The notes under the pieces were generated by a model. That model had not been told where the DNA came from and made no database searches. It saw only the letters and a list, made by a program, of their open reading frames with translations. Positions 12,380 to 23,500 of a DNA stretch of 64,000 nucleotides are shown here, one piece after another. Within the stretch, counting starts at the first letter, position 1; every line of letters starts with the position of its first letter. Source of the DNA: Cephalotus follicularis (Eukaryota; Streptophyta; Magnoliopsida; Oxalidales; Cephalotaceae); NCBI GenBank assembly GCA_001972305.1, contig BDDD01000021.1, positions 496,001 through 560,000 of the forward strand, written 5' to 3'. Made by a program: the position numbers and the translations under genes.

Positions 12380-12640
12380 TTCCCACATCATCCTTAATTG
12401 AATATATATGCCTTAGATGCTGTACTGATTAATAGTTTAATCATTGGATGTATTTTTGTGATCAAACTAAATTTTCTAAGTGCCTTAATGAAAATTTCAT
12501 GAAATTGGATTTCATTGTGTTTTAATGCTGGGAATGTTGTTTAAATGTGTTTAGAATTAAGTTTGGAACATGCATAGTGCACTTTGGAATACCAGAATGG
12601 TATACCATAGTCTAAACCATTGAATTCAGGGTGTTGCCAA
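12380..12640 (+). other. Element E leader, shortened
   Basis: This matches the reverse complement of K's leader nearest its 5' LTR (about 48660-48900). The rest of K's leader and nearly all of gag have no equivalent here, so a deletion joins the leader to the zinc knuckle region. Confidence 0.75.
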
Positions 12641-12647
12641 AGATCGT

Positions 12648-13841
12648 ATGAAGAAGTTAGCTGCTGAAGGTGCTTGTTTCCAGTGCGGTAAGATCGGGCA
12701 CTGGAAAAAGGATTGTCGTGTTGTTGTTGCTGCAGTCTTTGCTGATAACCCGCATGGTGAGAGTACATCAGGTATGTTCATGATTGAACTTAACCTAGCT
12801 TTGAATAGTAGTTCTTCAGGGGTATTAGATGCTGGATGTGGAACTAACCTTTGCAATTCATTACAGGGACTAAGAAAAGTTAGAAAGCTTGGAGCTGGAG
12901 ACCTGGACTTGAGGCTTGGCGATGGATCTAGGATCATTGCTCAAGCTGTTGGTGTTTATGATATTAGATTGTGTAATAATTTTATTTTGACATTGGATCC
13001 TTGTTATTATGTTATGAATATTGTTCGGAACATTGTGAGTGTTTCTCACTTATGTAATTTGGGCTTGGAGCTTAGGTTCCAAGACATTAGGTGTCTTATA
13101 TATTCAAACAATGTTTATTTTGGTAATGGTATTATCGACAATGGATTATATGTCTTGAATACTTCACAATCAAATATCTTGTCCATTGAGCAAAGTAACA
13201 ACAAGAAAAGACAAAGAGAAACTGAGTTAAATAAAACCTATACCTGGCATTGTAGACTTGGTCATCTAAGTGATGCTAGACTATCACAGTTGGTTAAGGA
13301 TGATCTTCTTGATGTCCAGGACTTAGAGTCCTCTCCAACCTGTGAATCCTGTTTATTGGGAAAGATGACTAAATCACCCTTCTCTGGTCAAGGAGAAAGG
13401 GCCATGGACTTACTGGGCTTAGTCCATACTGACGTATGTGGTCCTATGTCAGTCAGTGCACGAGGTGGTTATATCTACTTCATAACCTTTATCGACGATT
13501 TATCTAGGTATGGTTATGTGTATCTGATGAAACACAAGTCAGAATCCTTTGAGAAATTTAAGGAGTTCAGACTTGAAGTAGAAAAGCAATCAGGTAAATC
13601 CATTAAAATACTTCGATCGGACCGAGGTGGAGAATACCTGTCAGCTGAATTCCTAGGTTATCTTAGAGATAACGGACTTCTGTCTCAGTGGACTCCTCCT
13701 GGAACACCACAGCATAATGGTGTGTCTGAAAGGAGGAATCGGACTTTGTTAGACATGGTTCGATCGATGATGTCTTTTGCTGACCTTCTTACCTATCTCT
13801 GGGGTTATGCCCTAGATACAACTGCTTATATCTTGAATTAG
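12648..13841 (+). pseudogene. Element E nucleocapsid, protease region, pre-integrase and integrase remnant
   Basis: A zinc knuckle CFQCGKIGHWKKDC lies at 12675-12716. The protease-like segment with the DxGCGTN motif is at about 12820-12850. The GAG-pre-integrase domain (WHCRLGHLS, then CESCLLGKMTKSPF) covers about 13240-13390. The integrase core starts near 13420 with HTDVCGPM and includes ITFIDDLSRYGYVY, RSDRGGEYLS and TPQHNGVSERRNRTL, which carry the D, D and E catalytic positions of the family. This is a Copia arrangement. It is a fossil fragment without capsid. Confidence 0.9.
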
Positions 13842-14460
13842 ATTCCTTCAAAATCTGTGCCTTCTACTCCATACCAGGTAAGGTTAGGGAGGAAACCCAG
13901 CCTGAACCATTTAAAGGTTTGGGGCTGTCCTGCTTATGTCAATAGGCTTGACGCAGATAAGTAGGAAGAGCGGTCGGACCGTTGTAGGTTTGTGGGGTAT
14001 CCTAAAGAGACAAAAGGATACTATTTCTACCACCCTAGCGAACAAAAGATATTTGTTTCGCGAAATGCTGTGTTTCTAGAGAAGGAATACCTTCTTGAAG
14101 GAAACAATGGGAGCAAGGTGGAACTCAAGGAGTTGCCACAGGTAGAAACCACATAGGAGACGGAGGAGTTGGAGGTTAGCCCTTCAGCAGACACATCTGA
14201 GATTGAATCTCAGACTGAGAATGGTTCTCAGTTAGGCAAAGCTCCTTTGAGGAGATCAGGCAGAATCCCATTAGCACCTGAGAGGTATGGTTTCCTCATT
14301 GATGGAGAATTCCAAGAGAGGCCTATTGCCAATAGGCGAAGGAATTCATCTTTCTTGAAAGATGTCTCCCCAGACATCTTAAGAGAGAGCACGCATGATT
14401 CGGATACTTTATGCTTCGGCAGTAGGGTCGATCATGTATGCCATGTTATCTACTAGGCCT
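13842..14460 (+). pseudogene. Element E integrase C-terminus and linker remnant
   Basis: The region continues with the Copia integrase tail (KVWGCPAYV-like and GYPKETKGYYFY-like segments, about 13910-14040) and an acidic, Ser/Thr-rich linker containing LRRSGRIPLAPERYGF, which normally precedes the RT. The RT domain that should follow is not present. Broken. Confidence 0.75.
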
Positions 14461-15100
14461 GATGTCGCGCTTGCCCTGGGTATGACAAGTCGTTTTCAGT
14501 CTGATCCCGGTGAGAAGCACTGGGAAGTGGTCAAGGGAATCCTGAAGTAGCTTAGAAGGACTCAGGATATGTTCTTGATCTATGGAAAGGATAGTGAGCT
14601 GAAATTGGAGGGCTTCACAGACTCCAGTTTTGATAGTGATCCAGATGATCACTAATCTGTCTCTGGGTACGTTTTTGTACTTAATGGTGGAGCTGTGAGC
14701 TGGCGCAGTTCAAAGCAAGGGACTATTGCAGATTCTACCACAGAAGCTGAGTACATAGAAGCCTTAGATGCCGCCAAGGAGGGTGTATGGATCCGCAAGT
14801 TCATTACTGAACTAGGAGTTGTTCCATCCATTATTAGTCCAATTGTAATATACTATGACAATAATGGGGTTGTAGCACAAGCCAAGGAACCACGGTCTCA
14901 CCAGCGATCCAAACACATCGAGCGACGCTATCATTTGATCCGAGAGATCATTGGTAGGGGGGATATACATCTTGAGAGGGTCTCCTTAGAGGAGAACACA
15001 TCAGATCCACTGACCAAGGCAATGGGCACCAAGGCTCTGGAGCATTATCGTGGGACGATGGGTCTAGGTTATAGGAGTTCATGGCTTGAGGGTCAAGTGG
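14460..15100 (+). pseudogene. Element E RNase H remnant
   Basis: The region opens with the segment STRPDVALALGMTSRFQ, which lies at the RT/RNase H border in Copia, then has [35 protein letters not shown] and the [20 protein letters not shown] block with the RNase H acidic residues. It ends shortly before the polypurine tract and 3' LTR. Fossil. Confidence 0.88.
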
Positions 15101-15105
15101 GAGAT
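15094..15105 (+). other. Element E polypurine tract
   Basis: A purine-rich AAGTGGGAGAT run directly precedes the TGTTAG start of the 3' LTR. Confidence 0.75.
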
Positions 15106-16770
15106 TGTTAGATATAGTGACCCGATAAGCCATTAGATGGGTTGTCACATTATATCTTACCATGTATAGAACAATCTTATTCCTATATATATGATGCGTG
15201 CTAAATTTGTAATGGCTATATCACTTGTATTTTATCACATAATTGAAGTAGTTTAATTATTACCTACTTATACTAGTGATGCCCCGACATAAAGTTGGAT
15301 GCCTGGCATGGAGGCTGTGAGACTGGTTACCTTATTCCTTATGTCAAACTTGTTCCAAGTCATAGGTTCACTTTGTGGGCATTAGTGAACCGGATAGACT
15401 TGCACGTATGTTGCCTGCTCATGGAATCGGGGGATGGATTCTCTCACTACCATCTGTGTTGGACACTAGGGCAAAGACGGGGTGCGCGCTGGGAGCGTGT
15501 ACACTGAACAGGACCCGCGTAGGAGACACTGTTCGGAGAGTCGCTATTCTCGTGTCAGTAGTGATTCCTACTCGTTGCGGTTGTGTATAAGTGATGATCA
15601 CTTAGAGAGTTCTTAAACTCGTATGATCCTTAGACCTGAGTGACTACTCTATATTGTATGGAGACGGTTATGCTTTGATCTCCACCTTACCCAGTCCTTG
15701 CGTAGGGCTGGCAATCGGGTGGTCTTTGGGTATGATCGAATCTATACGAATTAAGTCTTGGTATCAAATATCGGTTGTATGGATTTTACATTTTGTGGAA
15801 ACACATATGCTTAATCTTACTTAACCAATATTTGAAAGTTATATGAGATCACTAAAAGAGTTAGACTTTTCATGCTTGACTGGCCAGAAAGTGTCGATGT
15901 CTTTTAGAAAGACGTCAATGCGTTTCTTTGATAAAGATGTCGATGTCTTTTAGAAAGCATCGATGTACTTTAGTGCCACATTACATAGGCGTCGACGTCT
16001 TTTGGAAGGCGTCGACGTCTTTGAGCAGAATGTGCAACCAGTGCACGATCTCACTTGGTGGGCACTACTTCTCTCACATCTTTAGCCGATTTCTCTTGAT
16101 TTTACACGTTTTAGAAACGTGGGAATCATGGCTTCGGACTCCCAGGGAGTGAAGGCCATGATCCTAAGTAAATGGGAGATTGGGAGAGAGAAATGTAGGC
16201 TAGTTAAAAGGGATTTCTGCAGAAAAATGGATAAGTGGAAAAAGGCTTGAGTTTTTTCTGGGCAATTGAGAGCTCGAATTCCTCTGTAGATTATGACTGA
16301 TTCTTCATCTGGTATACACCAAGCAAAGGCTTATCTAGGGTGGATTGATTATTGACTTCATTGGTCATAATCAATACTCCTTTTCTAAGATAAGTGAGAA
16401 AGAGTGTGAGTTCTAGTGTTTTTGCATTTGTTGGAAGGATTGCTTGCATTTCCTGTGGCTTGGAAAAGATCAAAGGGAATCTACTCAAGCTTGTAGCGGC
16501 AAAGAACCAAGGAGCCTACACCCACTGGTATAATTCTTGGTCCTTTTTCTTTTTGCCATGATTGTGTGTCACCATTGTTTGCAATGGTGACACTAATTCC
16601 ATTCTGTTGATGTTGTGGTGATCCATGTGGTCTGTGGACATGCCATTATGGAATGGTTTATGTTTTATTGGGTGTTCTTCCGCTGCATGATTGTATATTT
16701 AAAATTTTATTCTACACCCTACACACCTATGTCTATTTTGGCACCGGACTCGGTATGTCCGTTTCCATGA
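15106..16770 (+). repeat. Element E 3' LTR
   Basis: This LTR matches the 5' LTR at both ends but lacks an internal block of about 500 bases, with the junction near 15750. The motif array is at about 15890-16020. The end reads CCATGA where the 5' copy and the K copies read CATCA. Confidence 0.9.
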
Positions 16771-16774
16771 GATA

Positions 16775-18292
16775 AAAGGTTTGTGTTTTTCCTTGTGCTT
16801 TCTATGTTAGTTAGTGAGGTTTTATGTGGGTTGCATTCATGCATTGCATATAGGTTACGACCATATCGTGATACGTTAGTATGTTTTTGTAGAAGACGAT
16901 GCCACCTTGGACACGTAGTGAAGGTCGTGCAAGTCACGGAAGAGGTCGTTGCAGAGGCAGAGGAAGAGCGATTCCTCATCAGACAGTGGAACAAGAGGTT
17001 CCTATGGAAGTACCAGAGGAACAAGCACATGTGGGATTTGAAGAGCAGAGAGCTCGGTAGGTACCAGAGGAGCACGTCCCAGCAGCGCAGCCAGCTGCGC
17101 GTACGCCTCCTCTGATGCCCGTTAGTGTACCTATAGATATGATGCAGGCGATGATGACTGGATCCAAGCTATGGGTTTGGCCAGACTTCAACCTCTTCCT
17201 GTGGAACGCATGCAACAGTTGGGAGCAAAATCCTTTGAGAGAACAGGAGACCCCATGGATGCAGATACGTGGTTGAACCACCTAGAAGAAATCTTCATTC
17301 AGTTGGAGATAGCTGAGGACAAGAAGGCAAGGAATGCGTCTTTCTTTCTTGCAAGAGGTGCATGAAGATGGTGGGATGCTCTTGTAGCTCGGCATGAGAG
17401 CTTGGCAGAGATTACATGGGAGAAGTTCAAGAAGGAGTTTAGACAGTACTTCTTCCCACCCACTTTCGTTAAAGAGAAGAGAAAAGAGTTTTTGTATCTG
17501 CGGCAAGGTAATGGGACTGTATCTCAATACGAGTATCATTTTATAGACTTGTCCCATTTTGCTCCAGCCCCGGTAGTAGATCAAGATGAGCGATGTTAGA
17601 AGTTTCTTGAGGGCCTTAGACCCAAGATTAGACATATGGTATTCGTCACCCTGTGGTTGGTGTTCAGCGACTTGGTGGAGTCCGCTAAGAGAGTAGAGTC
17701 GAGCTTGGCAGACCAGAGGATGCGTCAAGAGCAAGGACGAAAAAGATCCTCATCTCAGTCCGAGCAAGCAGAGAACCCCTCCAAGGTTCAGAAGCAGTGG
17801 GGACCTCAGTCCTCAGGCAACGTCAGAGGAGGAACTTCTCAGCAGACACAGACGACTCCAGTTACTAGCAGTGTTCAAGGGAGTTCTTATCAGAGCAACA
17901 AGGAGCCTCAGTGTGAAGTTTGTAGAAAGCTACATTCAGGAGAATGCAAGAAGGGAAGTTCTACATGTTACAGGTGCGGCGAGGAAGGGCACACGAAGAG
18001 ATATTGTCCTCAGCAATCTCTTAGTAAAGTGATGACGCCTGCAACAACACCAGTGAAGAAGCAGACCACGGCCAGTGGTATGACCCAGTCATCTCAGCCA
18101 TCAGGAGCGCAGAGACTGAGTTATACAACACCCCACACCAGTACAGCCAGAGCTGGTAGTGGCAGACCTCCAAGTAGACCAGGGGCTACAACAAGAGTTT
18201 ACTCCCTTCTCAGAGGGACGGATATCACAACACCGACATGCCACCAGGTGAGATCTTGCGTTCTATGTTTCTCCTTTAGTAGGATAAGTTAA
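16775..18292 (+). pseudogene. Element D gag remnant
   Basis: An Arg/Gly/Glu-rich start (about 16880-17110) is followed by the retrotransposon gag domain (about 17190-17640), with DPMDADTWLNHLEEIF, WEKFKKEFRQYFFP and the QYEYHFIDLS segment. A Ser/Gln-rich linker and a zinc knuckle CYRCGEEGHTKRYC (17966-18007) complete it. The C-terminal tail ends near 18290, about 115 bases before the 3' LTR, leaving no room for pol. In autonomous relatives gag forms the particle. Here it would have depended on a partner's enzymes. It has few breaks. Confidence 0.88.
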
Positions 18293-18392
18293 GTTATGGT
18301 ATCTGTTAGTTGAGCATAGTTACAGAGAAGCCAAGATGATAGAATAGTTTTTCCTAAGGTTTGACTTGAAGAATTTTGAGGACAAAATTTCT

Positions 18393-18406
18393 TAAGGTAG
18401 GGAGGA
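18393..18406 (+). other. Element D polypurine tract
   Basis: AAGGTAGGGAGGA-type purine run, preceded by the GAGGACAAAATTTC segment that typically sits upstream of the 3' LTR in plant Gypsy elements, ends at the TGTAACACCC LTR start. Confidence 0.85.
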
Positions 18407-19009
18407 TGTAACACCCTGTAGCTGTTTTGGAGTCTAAGAAAAACTTTTTCTATGGTGGATAATTTTTGTTTTATGGACTTTGGACTTATTTGAGTAAGAG
18501 AGGAAACTTAAGTGTTGATTTTGTTATAAGCCCAAGTGTAAAGAGTGATTAGAGATAATTGGAGGACTTAAGTGCAAAGCTTGTTGAGGAAGCTTCCAAG
18601 TCCCACGGTTTAATGATGGCTTAAGTTGAGATTAGTGTGGAGATATTTTGAGTTATGACCATCCCTTCTTCTAGCTTAAGTAGGTTAGAGAGTTTTAGAG
18701 AGAGAGAGTTCTATTTTTCTTCTTCTTCCCGTTCTTAGCGCCTAGACCAGTGGAAGCTTGAAGCGTCCGACCCCAGCAAGAAGAACAAATGGACAAGGAA
18801 AGAAGCAGTCAAGCCAGAGGAAGAGCGTAGCAGAAAAGAAGAGACGTTAGTATCCAAGGAAGTAGCAAGAATTGTGAGTGGGACATCCTTTCTATGTTTC
18901 TAGTTGTTTCATGATGTTCTTGATAACTCTTTTGTTTTAAATTTCCATTACCGTGAGAGCTTTTTAACGGGAATTTCTTTCCCCAGTGTCTTTTTACGTT
19001 TCCCTTGAC

Positions 19010-19012
<3 letters not shown>

Positions 19013-19046
<34 letters not shown>
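19013..19046. repeat. GA microsatellite
   Basis: An uninterrupted run of AG units inside the D 3' LTR. The Leu/Ser-rich reading frame on the other strand is its translation. Confidence 0.95.
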
Positions 19047-19050
<4 letters not shown>

Positions 19051-19135
19051 TGAGCACTAGAGCTCAAGTTTCTTCTAAGTGAATTAGTCACTTTCCAGAG
19101 AAGGTAACGCGTACGTGCTCAACCCTACTCCTAGG

Positions 19136-19382
19136 CCTACTATTGTCTATGATGGGAAGTCGAGCGAGTCTGCCCCCAGGTCCTACCTAGATCTCCTTTA
19201 CACTATTGTCTATGATGGTGTTTAGGGTTTGAGTGCAGCCGAGCACTATGTACATAGCTCCAACCTCCTCGGTCTACTATTGTCTATGATGTGAAGCCGA
19301 GCGAGACTGTCCCCAGGTCCTACCTGGATCTCCTTTACACTATTGTCTATGATGGTGTTTAGGGTTTGAGTACAGCAGAGCT
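19136..19382 (+). repeat. Duplicated ~140-base block in the D LTR
   Basis: Two units start near 19138 and 19277. Each has TATTGTCTATGATG, then a GCCCCCAGGTCCTACC-like core, then a second TATTGTCTATGATGGTG and TTTAGGGTTTGAGTRCAGC. A similar single unit is found in solo LTR G at about 41010-41115. Confidence 0.85.
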
Positions 19383-21147
19383 AAGTTGCCAGAATAGAGA
19401 TTATAGCCTTTCACTAAGTCTTCTAGAGGAGGACTTTGTCCTCGGCAGTCATGCGACTCTATCCTCGGCAGTCATGCCATCAACTCAGATAAGTATGTAA
19501 AGCGAAGAAATAGCAAGCACAGAAGAGAACCATGGGTTCTTGGTAGATACTGCGAGGCAGGCTTCGACATAGATCAGCTCAGCTTAGGCCACTATAAGTT
19601 GGCAACTATATTATGTAATCAGCAAAGCAAGCATAGAAAAGAAAAGCCAATTCCCAGCTTAGTTGTTCTCCTCGGGTTTTTTTACCGAGTAGGACCCCAA
19701 CTCTTCTTCAGAACACTTTCTTTCAACAATTGGATTCTTAAGTTTATTTCAGCTTTTATGAATGTTCTAGAATCAGTTAAGCAGAGAAAAAGTAAGTTTT
19801 TCAAGTACTTTGAGCATTTATTTATTGTATGCCCATGACATATGTTTTGTTTAAAGTCTTTTTCCCATTTGGGATAGTTATTCATGCTCATGGTAAGCTT
19901 TCTTTCAGCACATTTAGTTTTAAGAATGTACTAGAGGATGTTTTGTTTTCAGTCACTTAGTCAGTTGGACTAATCCCCTCATAGATTGTTTTGCTGACCA
20001 GCCAGCCGGGGGAGATCCTCCAGCTCAGCAGTAGATAGCTAAGCAAGGTAGTTTTGAGCTCAGCATCATGGAATGTCATCTCGGGCGTTTAGCATTGCAT
20101 AGCATTGGGCATTATTTTGGGTTTCTCTGCCCCCCCCTTTTTGTAGTATAGTAGCCGAGAGCTTTTCTTTGTAAGATATGATATTCCTGTGCTTGCCAGG
20201 AAAGGCAGTGTATGTTATGCCAGGGAACAAATATGTAATCATTTTACACTTTCAAGAAATGTTATGGATGTTTTGAGTTGGTAGATTTGTTTATCTTGTG
20301 ATTTCATGGATATTTCATGTTTTGAGTTTCGTGTTCCAAGGTCTGGCCGGGGAGCTAGAGAGTCCTTCACTAGTATAGCGGAGATGAACAGGACAAGGAT
20401 GAGCTTGGAGGAGGAGAGTAGTTTAAGTCTAAGGTGGATGCCTTAAGTTTTTAGAGTGTTACCCGTGGAGGTAGGCTGTCCCCGGGTAAGGCTGGGTGTT
20501 GGAGTATGACGCCGAGAAGGAGTCCTCGGGTCGAAGCCAGGGGAGGCTTGTTGATGAAGGCCAGGGATGAGTTATAGGTTTCAGAGTAATAATGTTTTAA
20601 GTTATGCTATGAGTTTTGATGTTATTAGTGTTCTTGGCTGGCCAGGGGAGAAAGGTAGCGGGGGACAATGTGCATCCCCGGGGTCTGTGCAGACCTTAGA
20701 GTTATGTTTTCACGTGAGGGGTGCGTGCATCTCTCCTCGGGTGTTAGGGTTTGTGAGCGCCAGCCCAGGCCCTCTCCTCGGGCAGGTTTGTTAAGTGAGC
20801 TCTTGAGTTGCACGTGTGTGCTCTCCTCGGGCGTTAGGGTTTTTACGTGTTTAGCCATGGCCCTCTCCCTGAGCATGCTTTTGCGCGATAAGTTAAGTGA
20901 TCTCGTGAGGAGCACGTGGGTGTTCTCCTCGGGCATAAGTGATTCGGCGCATTTTGGAGCTTTGGTTAAGTAGCGCTGGGCACAAGCAGGAGAAGAGTTG
21001 GATCCTCTGCCCCGGCTACCCTGTTAGCTGCGCGCCCTGCCCAGGCTTTCTCCTCGGGCATTTTAGTTTTGAGAGGATTGTTGGCAAGGAGCGCCATCCC
21101 CGGTAGGACACGTGTCCCATAGTTAGAGCGGAAAAAGGGTCTTGACA

Positions 21148-21237
21148 GTTAGAATGATTAAAAGTCACCCCCTGTAACACATCGAATCCTTGAAGTTTGC
21201 TTTGACCATTTTGCGAACTCGGATCGGGGGCGTTACA
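21148..21237 (+). repeat. Element A 3' LTR, last part
   Basis: These 90 bases match 2857-2946 of the 5' LTR and end in CGTTACA. They fix A's right end. Confidence 0.95.
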
Positions 21238-21242
21238 TCGTG
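21238..21242. repeat. Target site duplication of element A, right copy (TCGTG)
   Basis: Exact repeat of 902-906. After it the B LTR continues and matches 28639 onward. Confidence 0.95.
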
Positions 21243-22334
21243 TGTTCTTTTCCTTCTTATGACAGACGAAGGCATCGACGTCTGTGAGACCATAACAGTG
21301 TCTCTTCCACCTAATCGCAGAACCATGTCATAAGACAATGGATCTAAGCAGAACAACACATGCAGTACTAAATCCATATTCACCCAAAATAGCATATGCA
21401 TAACAGGTTATCATTCAAGACAAACCACAACCCACCATTTATGCATTTCATCAAACAACTCTTATTATAACTGAACTCAAAGATACAGTTATATGATCCC
21501 AACCACTGATCCCACGTTAGGAATCGAAGTCCACTTCTTTAAGCTTTACCGACCAATAGCTTTGAGCTCCAGGGTCCGGCATAGTAGCTCCAAGTTCGAG
21601 CTCGGCACACCCTTGGTTCGAGCCTCCAAGTTCCCAGGTTCAATAATGGAGAGATATGACTTCCCCCATTTTTTTTATCTTTTCTCACTGTTTTCTTTCT
21701 CTTTCTCTCGTGGTGCAGGTAGAAAAAGACGAAGGTGAGGGGTATGTTTTATGGAAGAGTCTCTCTCCCTCTCTCTTTCGTCTGCATGCAAAGCGCCATG
21801 CGTCTCCCTCTCTCTTTCTTCTCTCTGCTGACATGACACCCATCAATCACTCTTCCTTTCCTTTCTGTGATGGTAGAGCATGGGGAAGAGATAAAGTGTC
21901 TTTCACATGCTCTTCACGTGTCTTTTGTCAGCATTTTAACCTATTCTACCAAAAGATTTAGGCATCGACATCAACCTTAAGCGTTGACCTGTTGACTTTC
22001 TTCTATGCGCTAATAGGCTACGTCGACGCCATCACTTGGCGTCAACGCCTACCCCCTTTTTTCTCTCCATCAATGGACGTCGACGCCATCAGTTGGCGTC
22101 AACGCCTTAAGGCAAGAAGCCTTAAGCGTGCCCATTGTTCCTTGGCGTCAACGTCATCTCTTGACGTTGACGCTCAAGCGCCCTTTTCCTTTGCATTTCT
22201 CAATTCAATTCCACTCCTTAACTCTTTCCATTCAAAATTCAACATTAAGCGGAAATACATAATTCTCATTAATTCATCATTTAATTACAATGAGAAATAC
22301 AATAATACATAAATGGGAAAATCTTGCCGTTACA
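21238..22334 (-). repeat. Element B left (3') LTR, inner part
   Basis: This matches 28634-29742 of B's right LTR and ends in GTTACA at 22334, so on the minus strand the LTR starts TGTAACGGC. It has a CT-rich tract and a further group of GCGTCAACG motifs (about 21960-22180). Reading frames in it are also present, changed, in the other LTR and are not genes. Confidence 0.92.
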
Positions 22335-22352
22335 TCCACCCCTCCTTCAAGG
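22335..22352 (-). other. Element B polypurine tract
   Basis: Read on the minus strand this is CCTTGAAGGAGGGGTGGA, directly before the TGTAACGGC LTR start, and it is preceded by the GAGGACGAATTTC segment typical of plant Gypsy elements. Confidence 0.9.
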
Positions 22353-22479
22353 AAATTCGTCCTCGAATTTGACATCCCTAGAGTAAGTAAGGTTAGCGCT
22401 CCCTCATTTCCTCTTCACGCTCCCATGTCCCCTCATCGGGGTGATGGAAATGCCATTGAACCTTCACCCTAGGAATGGT

Positions 22480-22990
22480 TCAGTTTCTCAACATTTGAGT
22501 CTTCCAATCCAGAATCCTCACAGGCAACTCCTCGCAAGAAAGATCATCTTGCACCGATACCGAGTCATAATCCAAGACATGTGATGGATCTTGGATGTAG
22601 CCTCGTAACATAGAAACATGAAAAACATCAAACACTCCAGACAATGCAGGAGGTAAGGCAAGTTGATATGCCACCTCCCCAACCCTCTCCAGAATCTAAA
22701 AAGGACCAATGTAGCATGGAGCTAGCTTGCTCATCTTCCCAAACCTTTGCACTTTCTTCCAAGGGGAAACCTTGAAAAATACATGATCTCCGACATCAAA
22801 AGTCAAAGGTCTCATCTTTACACTATCGACATAACTCTTCTGCCTACTTTGAGCTTCAAGTAGTCTCTCTTTAATCACCTTTACTTTCCCTGTGGTCTCC
22901 TCCACTAGGTCCGGCCCGAGTACCCGTCGCTCTCTGACCTCATCCCAACAGATGGGAGACGTACATTTCCATCCTTAAAGAGCTTCGTAC
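22480..22990 (-). pseudogene. Element B integrase C-terminal remnant
   Basis: On the minus strand it reads EALYG-type and SPICWDEV-like segments, then RLLEAQSRQKSYVD, FDVGDHVFFKVSPWK, PCYIGPF and LALPPALSGVFDVFHVSMLR, followed by LPVRILDWKTQMLRN. This is the integrase C-terminal domain and start of the chromodomain-like tail of Tekay/Del-type Gypsy elements, closely similar to element A's (7520-7960). The integrase core is absent. Fossil. Confidence 0.85.
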
Positions 22991-23009
22991 GGAGCCATAC
23001 CAATGCTCG

Positions 23010-23500
23010 AGTGATAACTATTGTTGTACGAGAACTCTATCAAGGGAACATGATCTTCCCAAATACCATTGAAATCAATAACACACGCTCGGAGCATGTC
23101 CTCCAAAGTCTGGATAGTACGCTCCCTCTTGTTCCTCGAATATACCAATATATATCATCGATGAACACTACAATAAATTGGCCCAAGTATGGTCGAAATA
23201 CATCATTCATCAACGGCATGAATGCTGCCGGTGCATTGGTGACACCAAACGACATTACCATAAACTCATAATGACCATACCGTGTTCGGAAGGCAGTCTT
23301 CTCAATGTCTCCTTCCCGTACCCTAAGCTGGTGATAACCCGATCTCAATCGAGTTTAGAGAATACCCTCGATCCTTGTAACGGATCGAACAATTCCTCAA
23401 TGTGTGGAAGAGAATACGTGTTCTTAATCGTTGCTTTGTTCAGCATTCGACAGTCAATACGAAGTCTTGTTGACCTATGATTGACAACCATTCGACACAA
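23010..23500 (-). pseudogene. Element B reverse transcriptase remnant
   Basis: On the minus strand the segment includes [40 protein letters not shown] and the catalytic FIDDI motif (about 23155-23165). The preceding part (about 23360-23480) still resembles the RT fingers. The rest of RT and all of RNase H are missing, so it abuts integrase sequence. Fossil. Confidence 0.85.

Larger units (their letters stand above)
10196..16770 (+). mobile_element. Element E: Copia LTR retrotransposon inserted in D
   Basis: The 5' LTR is 10196-12366 (TGTTAGATAT to CCATCA) and the 3' LTR is 15106-16770. The flanking five bases are GATAG (10191-10195) and GATAA (16771-16775), a 4 of 5 match for a target duplication. 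A perfect TGGTATCAGAGC primer site follows the 5' LTR. The internal 2.7 kb keeps a nucleocapsid zinc knuckle, protease region, GAG-pre-integrase, integrase and RNase H, the Copia order. Most of gag and the RT core are missing. It is broken, with two large losses and several small ones. About 5 differences were counted in the first 110 aligned LTR bases, fewer beyond. It is the youngest layer of this nest by position. Confidence 0.93.
9208..21147 (+). mobile_element. Element D: Gypsy element with gag but no pol, inserted in the 3' LTR of A
   Basis: The right LTR is complete at 18407-21147 (TGTAACACCC to CTTGACA). The left LTR keeps only its last 971 bases or so (9208-10179). A primer site follows at 10183-10192, where element E interrupts. 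After E the internal region holds gag (about 16790-18290), and a polypurine tract then leads straight into the 3' LTR. No protease, RT, RNase H or integrase is present. The layout fits the gag-only non-autonomous class called TR-GAG, though a large deletion of pol in a former autonomous element is also possible. Nine differences were counted by eye in 100 aligned LTR bases. Confidence 0.85.
18407..21147 (+). repeat. Element D 3' LTR
   Basis: This LTR is 2741 bases, from TGTAACACCC to CTTGACA. It holds a GA microsatellite (19013-19046), a duplicated block of about 140 bases (19136-19382) containing TATTGTCTATGATG, and a GC-rich part with spaced CTCCTCGGGC repeats (about 20735-21065). No GTCGACGC array was seen. 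After it, A's LTR resumes. Confidence 0.9.
907..21237 (+). mobile_element. Element A: Gypsy chromovirus LTR retrotransposon inserted in the left LTR of B
   Basis: A runs from TGTAATGACC at 907 to GTTACA at 21237 and is flanked by the perfect duplication TCGTG. The layout is: 5' LTR 907-2946, primer site about 2953-2964, gag 3601-4640, protease, reverse transcriptase, RNase H and integrase from about 4640 to 8060, polypurine tract 8086-8100, then a 3' LTR starting at 8101. That 3' LTR is split by the D/E nest (about 9208-21147). Protease-RT-RH-INT is the Gypsy order, and the integrase tail with its chromodomain-like end points to the Tekay/Del group. The coding region is broken in roughly a dozen or more places. 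The first 100 aligned LTR bases show about 6 differences by eye, which suggests a moderately old insertion. Confidence 0.95.

Noticed and set aside
16719-17281. Minus-strand Cys-rich reading frames
   Set aside because: They are shadows of D's gag on the plus strand, where the codons make sense as a known domain.
21493-21961. Reading frames with signal-peptide-like hydrophobic starts, also at 28908-29397
   Set aside because: Both are in the two LTRs of B and come from a CT-rich tract. The frames differ between copies.
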